DNA from: Takakia lepidozioides
Lineage: Eukaryota; Streptophyta; Takakiopsida; Takakiales; Takakiaceae
Length of the DNA: 64,000 nucleotides
Reading direction: 5' to 3'
Assembly: GCA_030704615.1 (NCBI GenBank)
Contig: CM060733.1
Coordinates: 2,730,001-2,794,000 of the forward strand
Both the position numbers and the translations under genes were made by a program. Under the pieces are notes generated by a model. That model was not told where the DNA came from and made no database searches. It was given only the letters and a program-made list of their open reading frames with translations. This document shows positions 57,626-64,000 of the stretch, one piece after another (the stretch's first letter is position 1; every line of letters begins with the position of its first letter).

Positions 57626-58976
57626 ACTAGTGCAAGTGGACTCAGCTGCGGCATTGACTCGAAGAGCGGCACGAGTTCCTGAGCCACGGGGTGCGGAGGT
57701 GGAGTTGGATCCACAGCGTGGGGAGGCAAGCCGTCAAGCCAAGCTTTCTAAGTCATTCACATTAGCGGAGATAGTGTCGACACCATCTATGGCACCTAGT
57801 TCTCGCCCGATTGTTACCGAGGCGGAGGTTACTATGCCATTGGGGAGAGCTACACGGGTAGCACCACTACCTAGTGTTGCCAAGATTACGGCAGCTAATG
57901 TGCTGCTGGGGGCGGCCACAGCTGTGTGCCCGGCTCCATTGTTCTCGGCTACCATGATTGCGACGCCGGGGGTAAGACCAGCTAAGGTGTTCAGGCTGGC
58001 AGCCACACTCTGTGAGAGTAGGGAGGTTACTTCATCTTCTCCAGAGATAGTGGGAGGTGTAGTGCCGGAGGGATCCTCGGATGTGAGGGTCAAGACTGCC
58101 ACGGTGGTGCCATGGCAAGCTGCAGCTGCCAGGTTGATGGAGCTGTCAGCTAGGCCAGCCATTGAGCGCGCCATGGTGACACCTGGAGTTGTCATATTAG
58201 ACAACCAGGATGACATTTTCTGTTTGAGTGGACCGGCAGGCAAGAGGTACCGGCCACTGCGGGTCTTGTTGGACTCGGGAGCTTAGCCATTGATGTTGGG
58301 CAGACCTGCTATTGCAGGCTTGGGCCTCATGGAGGTGGATATGGAGTCGTGCCCTTTCCAGATACAGACATCTCTGGGAGGATCAGAGCAGGCTCGGGGC
58401 ATGACACGGCGTGAGTTGGGTATCCGACTACAGCCGGATCATCCTATAGATGGCTCAGTGATGAGAGCCAAGGCCATTGTGACAGACGCGGTCTCGTACG
58501 ATGTCCTTGTTGGTGAGGCAGTGTTGTACCCCATGGGCTTCACCCTGGATTTTTGGGAGAAGTCAGCTTCCTATAGGCCTGCATGGCAGTCAGGGGAGGG
58601 CCGACGTGTGCAGCTCCCTGTGACGTTCATAGGAGGAGTTGCGGTTAGTAAGCGAAGCAAGATGCCAACACTGGCCGCATTCACAGCTGCAGTGACTTGG
58701 CCTAGAGAAACTCATTCAGAGGATGTGTCACCTCCGGGAGAGCAAGATGACATGTATGGTATGGCGGAGTTGCCTGCCATGGTTGCTCACACTCCATTGT
58801 GGGGTTCGAGCAAGGATTTGCAGCGGGTTGTTGATTGTCGTGTGCAACAAGCCTGGGTAGAGGCTTTTGTACCGTCAGGAGAGGAGGAGAGTGCGGGGAT
58901 TGCACCAGGACCACCTCAGTTATCACCATTGGACACCACACCGATCGTGTGGCAGTGTCCGGATAAATGCATTTGC

Positions 58977-59890
58977 CTTCTGGATTTGTTTGGCAGGATT
59001 AGCACCGGGTTGGCTGTTGTTCTACAGGCAAGTGTACGAGTACAACGTTACCTGTATGTGGAGAGGGATGAGACTGCACGACGCGTCTCCCTACGCCATG
59101 TTGCTCAGTTGGTGCAGCAGTACCCTGAGTTGTTGTCGGTGTCTGCAGTTCGTGGATATCAGCAGGCCTTGCCAGCAGACATTTTGTTGCTGGGGGCGCA
59201 GGATTTGGAGCGGGTTGGCTCCATTGATTTGGTAGTGGCAGGTTGGCCCTGCTAAGGGCATTCATCAGCCGAGCATGGCAATGGATTGTGAGACTCGAGG
59301 TCGGGTCTGTTTTGGGAGATGGTGCGGGTTTTGCGCCACTTACAGCTTCAGCAGGCTGTATCTCTAGCATACATCTTGGAGAATGTGGCACTGATGGGCG
59401 ATTCTTGGGCCAGGGTGATGGCCAGTGTGCATCAAGTCGGGTCGAGGCTTAGGTCAGCAGTGTTGCTGGATGCAGCTGCAGTGGGGTCACGGGCTCATCG
59501 TCCACGGTTATGGTGGACTAACTTGATGCCACCCGCACTCCTCAAGCGTGCATTACAGCGGCCAACACACCTCACAGTGGATAACATTTTGGACACAGGC
59601 AGGCAGTCTCAGTGTGTGAGACACGATGATAGTTCGCCTTTGGCAGTGGTTAACAAGATGGGTCAACCACGAGCAGCACTACATACACTGCTCAGCTTCC
59701 TAGGATCGCATGCTTTCTAGGATAGTGGACCTGGCCTCCTGTGGGATGCTCAGTTGCAGCAGTTAGTGGAGCCTAATGCTGATGAGCGAGAGAGGGCTAT
59801 GGGTTTTTCCACTGGGACCACGGCGGTGCCTTCTCTTTCTGAGGCATCACGTCGTCAGGTGTTGGGGCAAGCGATGGATCTCAATTGCTT
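58977..59890 (+). other. C5 cytosine methyltransferase domain inside the retroelement
   Basis: Motifs in canonical, non-permuted order. Motif I is LLDLFGRISTGLAVVL (58980-59015; glycines of the usual FxGxG partly replaced). Motif IV is VAGWPC (59235-59252) with a stop where Gln is usual. A GHSSAEHGNGL and LFWEMVRVL segment follows. Motif VI is ILENV (Glu at 59379-59381). Motif VIII is AHRPRLWWTNL (59493-59525), close to the DNMT3-type AHRARYFWGNL. A short target-recognition region comes next, then motif IX/X (RERAMGF, then LGQAMDLN at about 59862-59885). The order rules out a DRM-type permutation. It would transfer methyl groups to cytosine in DNA if intact. Confidence 0.88.
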
Positions 59891-61410
59891 GATCTGGATT
59901 ATCAGCTTGGCTATGGCTGAGCAACGTAGAGTGAAGAGTGCACTTCTGTTAACGGTCTCTCTGCCTACCGAGACGGTACAGGCAGTGAGTGGGGGCGAGC
60001 CGGTGAGGACCACGGGATATAGACATCCATGGTACACGTGGGAGGTGCTCGAGGTTCATAGGGAGTTGGCAGCCAAGGCGGCTGTGATGGATGTGGTTGG
60101 GGATTCTTCTCGGGTTGAGGAGGTCCTCAACGATGAGATGATGGGGCAGGATGAGGCCTTGTCATTGACTGAGCAGGCAGGGAGTACTGCTCATGAGGTT
60201 GCGGCATAGCAACCACGGGACGCGTCTCCTACCTCTAAGTCTGCTGGACTTAAGGTTGCAGTTACGGAGGACAATTGGGAGCCTGACATTGGACCCATTG
60301 TCACTAGAGGAGAGAGACGACGTATACGGCAGTTCCTGAGGGCTTACAGGAATTGCTTTGCCTCTCGTGCTACGGTGGAGGAGCAGGAGAGACATGTTCA
60401 GGTTGTGCATCGACCGGGTTTGGCCAATAGGGATGCGGATGGATTGAGTCGCAATCCATGCACGAGCTTGCAGGATGACATTGGAGCTCGGTGGCATGGT
60501 GAGGCGGACGAGGAGATGGTACGGGGATGACATGCATCTGCCTTTTTGTGTATCTTGGCATCGGGAGGTCAGGTTGGACCTACAACAGGGATGACTGTAG
60601 ACGGAGTGTCTGAGGACCTTGAGGCTAGTGATGAGCCAGGTGGTGCCAGAGATATACATGAGGATTCGGTTGTGTTGGACTACCTCCGCACTGGAGACAC
60701 GACAGCTAGTGTGACTACCAAAGAGAGGAATCGGATCCTACAACGAGCCAAGAGGTTCAAGTGGGAGGGGATGCATCTGCTTCGAGTGTGGGAGGATGGT
60801 CGAGTGAGGATCGTACCTCACCCAACACGGGGTGCACGGTTAGTGCGGCATGCCCATGAGGAGTTGGGGCATTTTGGAGTGCGACGCACTCATAGTTTAC
60901 TGCAGGGGCAATATTGGTGGCGTGGTATGCACACAGAGGTGCAACAGTTTGTGGCTAGGTACATGGTGTGTGACAGCCGGATTTGCCTACATCTCTTCGT
61001 AGGGAGGCTGCAGTAGTCCTCAACCTTGATGATCTGGATATGTGGACACAAGCATGTGCCCAGCGGGCAGAGTTGTTCAAGAGAGTCATGCCTATGGCTT
61101 TTGAGAATCTTGCTATTGCCCAACACCGAGACACATTGAGGTATGCCACTATACGCGGAGGGGGATATCGGCCAGGTGTTCGGCGTTTCCACCCTGGGGA
61201 CTATGTGTATATGCAGCAAACAACGCCTACAACCTTGGATGTCACAGCAGGACGTGTGATTCTAAGGGTCAGGGAGGTGTTGCCTTCAGGAGTGTTGATT
61301 CTAGAGGGTCGAGATGGCATGATATGGAAGGACCATGTGCGTAATTGTGCGCCATGTCACCTTCCACATGTGGATGGGAGGATAGATCCCAACCTTGCAG
61401 TGCTACCTAC

Positions 61411-61561
61411 AGGATTGCGTTGCATGTTATGTGAGCATGCTCGTGGTGCCGCCACTATGTTGGTGTGTGATCGATGCTCAAGAGGTTGGCACATGGGATG
61501 CTTGACACCACCTCTTGAGAGGGTTCCTGATGGAGATTGGTTATGTCTACACTGCTTGGGA
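61411..61561 (+). other. PHD finger at the C-terminus of the polyprotein
   Basis: Complete C4HC3 pattern: CMLC, then CDRC, WHMGC, and CLHC after the usual aromatic (GDWLC). PHD fingers bind histone H3 tails in various methylation states. It occupies the place where chromoviruses carry a chromodomain and is followed at once by the stop. Confidence 0.93.
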
Positions 61562-61564
61562 TAG

Positions 61565-61824
61565 TGGCAGTGGATATGACTAGTGGCAGCTCAAAAGACA
61601 TGGGAGGCCAAGCTCATAGGAGTCAATACACGAGATCCCAGGCTCAAGTTCATAGGTTGCAAGACGGCGATTAACGATGGGGCAACTCTTGTACCCGGCC
61701 TCTTGATCTATTGAGTTTGAATGTAGTAGGGACAGTGGTGGAGGACTTAGTGAGGCTATGGCCACTATCACATCTTGTGGCTACCTGGACTTAGTGGGAC
61801 CTAAGCACCAGCTAGGGGGGCGAT
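61565..61824 (+). other. 3' untranslated region with polypurine tract
   Basis: Non-coding after the PHD stop. GCTAGGGGGGCGA (61811-61823) directly precedes TGTGATGGGCTAG, the start of a repeated block, and is the best polypurine-tract candidate. Confidence 0.5.
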
Positions 61825-63270
61825 TGTGATGGGCTAGTGGCAGCCTAGTGATGGACTAGTGGCTGCACTAGTGGTGGCTAATGGCAGCCTAGTGGTGGAC
61901 TAGTGGCTGCACTAGTGGTGACTAGCGGTTGTCTAGTGGCAGCCTAGTGGTGCACTAGTGGTGGACTAGTGATAGACTAGTGTTTGGTGTGCACATATGT
62001 TGTGTGGTTTAGGACATCGATATAGTTGAGTAGCGATATGTATGCGCACGACAGCTGTCAAGTTATTTTACCACTAGTGTGAAGTTAGCTAGGAAATAAC
62101 TAGCTTTTATATATTGACATTTGGGATTGACCCAAGTGTCAATCCAGGGGTCAATACATGTTTGGGCACCTGACGTTGTTATCTTCACGGCAGATCGCGG
62201 TGGGCTCATCTTTCTCGAGTTGAGCCTCACCGCGTCTAGCTATGGCGCCGTAGTGTGGATTCCCCATGGCGTGGGGTGCACTTGGCTTGTGATGGGCTAG
62301 TGACAGCCTAGTGATGGACTAGTGGCTGCACTAGTGGTGGGCTAGTGGCAGCCCAGTGGTGGGCTAGTGGCTGCATTAATGGTAGCTAGTGGCAGCTTAG
62401 TGGTTGGACTAGTGGCTGCACTAGTGGTGGCTAGTGGCAGCCTGGTGGTGGACTAGTGGCTGCACTAGTGGTGACTAGTGGTTGTCTAGTGGCAGCCTAG
62501 TGGTGCACTAGTGGTGGACTAGTGATAGACTAGTGTTTGGGGTGCACATATTTTGTGTGGTTTTGGACAGCGATGTAGTTGTGTAACGATATGTATGCGC
62601 ACGACAACTGCCATAATGGGCAGCATAGTGGCAGCCTAGTGACTGATTAGTTGTAGCCTAGTGGTTGGACTAGTGGTGGACTAGTGGTATACTAGTGTGT
62701 GGCGTGCACATGTGTTGTGTGGTTTTGGACAACGATTTGTAGTTGTGTAGCGATATGTATGAGACGACAGCTGTCAAGTTATTTTATCACTAGTGTGAAA
62801 CTAGCTAGGAAATAGCTAGCTTTTATATCTTGACATTTGGGATTGGCCCAAGTGTCAATCCAAGGGTCAAGGCAGATTTAAGCAGATTCACGGCAAGCGT
62901 GGGAGAATCATCTTTTTCGAGTTGAGCCTCACCGCGCCTAGCTATGGCGCCGTAGTGTGGATTCCCCATGGCGTAGGGTGCACTTGGCTTGACTTGTATT
63001 TGAGTGATGAGGTTATATATGCATGAGTTTATGCTTCAGCTTTGTAAGCTCGCATGATTGTGCTTGTATTCTTCTTCTTATCATTGTGTGGACTAGTGAC
63101 TGCCATAGGGGCAGCATAGTGGCAGCCTAGTGACTGACTAGTTGTAGCTTGTGGCTGGACTAGTGGTGGACTAGTGAATACTAGTGTGTGGCGTGCACAT
63201 GTGTTGTGTGGTTTTGGACAGCGATGTAGTTGTGTAGCGATATGTATGCGTACGACATCCATGTTGGGAT
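61825..63270 (+). repeat. Repeat mosaic U-L-U-U-L-U (3' LTR region)
   Basis: Block U is built of CTAGTGG-rich short repeats followed by a unique tail (GTGTGGTTTTGGACA, then GCGATATGTATGCG, then ACGACA). It occurs at 61825-62055, 62288-62610, 62611-62771 and 63084-63260. LTR-like repeat L occurs between them at 62056-62288 (truncated) and 62772-63083 (312 bp, TGTCAAG to TTATCA). The array probably results from the 3' LTR region of the methyltransferase element being duplicated or repeatedly inserted. Confidence 0.65.
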
Positions 63271-64000
63271 GAGAGACAGGTCTTGGACAAGATTGTAAAG
63301 AGTCATGGATGCTTGGAGCTATAACCGAGTTGGTTGACCCCCCGGTGGCACAGATTGGTGTGGACAACTTGAGAATAATCCCGGACCAATGGAGGTGTCT
63401 GCGAGTGATTGCCTCATGTGATCTGGAGATGGCTCTGTCGCTGGGCCAGCAGGTGGCATTCTCTTTCATTTTGCTAACGGACAATTGAGTTTGATGTGTC
63501 CCCTCTGTCCGTAGTGAATCAAGCGGCATAGACAGTGTCTTCTATAAGATGTGTAGTGAAGTAGCTGCCATCCTCGTCGATTGACAATCTGACATATTGT
63601 GGCAGGGCTTCCTCATTGGGCATCATCAGGACAAATTTGGCACTTCCAGTTTCATTGAGTCTGGATGCAATAATGACAGAGCTCCAAGCCGGGTCTTGTC
63701 TAAGGGTTAGTGTGCAAATTTGTGGGTCAAACACTGCCAAACAGCCTAGGTAAGAGCCAAAGTGGTTGGCTATGCGGGGTAGGTTCACAAAGTATTGATC
63801 AGGAATGTAGGGCACTGATATAATCCTTGGCCCCCACAATTTGCCATTTTTGTGGCCCATTTTAGAGAACCCCGAGAAGATGTTGACATTGAAGGATTGT
63901 GTGAGGGTTGAACGCCAAGGCTTGGTTGGCAGCTTCCCTGGTTTCAAGACTATGGAAAAAAAAATCCGCGGCCTTTGGCATGATTAGAACATCTTATTGA
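63270..64000 (-). other. Unrecognised coding-like region at the window edge
   Basis: Minus-strand open frame of 143 codons at 63947-63519 (GFSKMGHKNGKLWGPRIISV, later NHFGSYLGCLAVFDPQICT). The composition looks coding. The pattern 'FG.YLG....FD' vaguely recalls ORF1-like proteins of plant LINEs, but I cannot assign a family. Below 63519 nothing is recognised. Confidence 0.35.

Larger units (their letters stand above)
57250..61564 (+). pseudogene. Gypsy-type polyprotein with C5 DNA methyltransferase and PHD finger, RT and integrase core deleted
   Basis: One reading frame runs from about 57250 to 60980 with in-frame stops at 58284, 59253, 59289, 59718, 60207 and 60528, apart from the low-complexity start. 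After a frameshift near 60985 it runs to 61564. Order: a Gly/Arg/Gln-rich gag tail; a variable linker; a retropepsin DSGA motif (58272-58283); a spacer (YDVLVGEAVLYPMGFTLDFW) of a kind I associate with gypsy elements of early streptophytes; the C5 methyltransferase (58977-59890); a linker ending in FLRAYRNCF (60340-60360), after which RT should follow but does not; an RNase H end (VVHRPGLANRDADGLSR); the integrase zinc finger (60830-60975); the integrase C-terminal region (61163-61365); and a PHD finger. It is internally deleted and non-autonomous, but the methyltransferase region is complete in motif content. Confidence 0.9.

Noticed and set aside
58977-59890. Host DNA methyltransferase gene
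   Set aside because: The frame is continuous with retropepsin upstream and RNase H/integrase parts downstream, with no introns, so it belongs to the retroelement.
61825-63270. CRISPR-like regularly spaced repeats
   Set aside because: Units are degenerate, nested and of variable length with no unique spacers. The context is a eukaryotic retroelement.

Overview
The window looks like transposon-rich intergenic DNA from a land plant with a large genome. The evidence is one recognisable spliced host gene (a plant-type purple acid phosphatase), a nuclear tRNA-Ser gene, captured pieces of plant PPR and TRF4-type poly(A) polymerase genes, and nested Ty3/gypsy, CACTA, hAT-like, LINE and MITE elements. 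The style of the retroelements (chromodomain gypsy with an initiator-Met primer site, and a gypsy with a built-in cytosine methyltransferase) and of the PPR fragments suggests a non-flowering lineage such as a fern, lycophyte or bryophyte. That placement is inference and not firm.

Left third (1-22570): nested insertions. A minus-strand gypsy element (C; LTR 21961-22570, gag and pol fragments 21925-21656 and 13915-11678) was entered by a 7.7-kb CACTA element (13916-21655) with a clean CGA target duplication. The same gypsy was cut on its other side by a plus-strand chromodomain gypsy (copy B, 7580-11677). Copy B was entered by a second CACTA element whose right end is 6403-7579. That element was in turn entered by another chromodomain gypsy (copy A, 1-6402). 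CACTA-1 holds a decayed tnp2 transposase, several PPR gene fragments (two forming a large inverted repeat) and exons with introns of a TRF4/PAPD5-like gene.

Middle (22571-38600): quieter DNA with a hAT-like element carrying a nested MITE (23270-24062), the tRNA-Ser(AGA) gene (27979-28060, minus) and a seven-exon purple acid phosphatase gene (35768-30672, minus). All exon junctions are in phase, coding for 530 residues. Its 2.25-kb intron holds a LINE with an inverted middle section, and a Tourist-like MITE and a fold-back element lie upstream. A degenerate minus-strand LINE (43900-38620) follows, split by a GCGACG-rich CACTA-type element (39959-41028).

Right third (44095-63270): the most unusual part. 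LTR-like repeats, a gag pseudogene with two zinc knuckles and a pol-like polyprotein on the plus strand probably form one gypsy-type element, split by a minus-strand Tat/Athila-like gypsy fragment (about 49.7-57.25 kb). The polyprotein carries, in order, a retropepsin motif, a C5 DNA methyltransferase with motifs I, IV, VI, VIII, IX and X, a stub of RNase H, the integrase zinc-binding domain, the integrase C-terminal region and a complete C4HC3 PHD finger. The reverse transcriptase and the integrase catalytic core are deleted. A retroelement with both a DNA methyltransferase and a PHD reader is the main candidate for an undescribed system.
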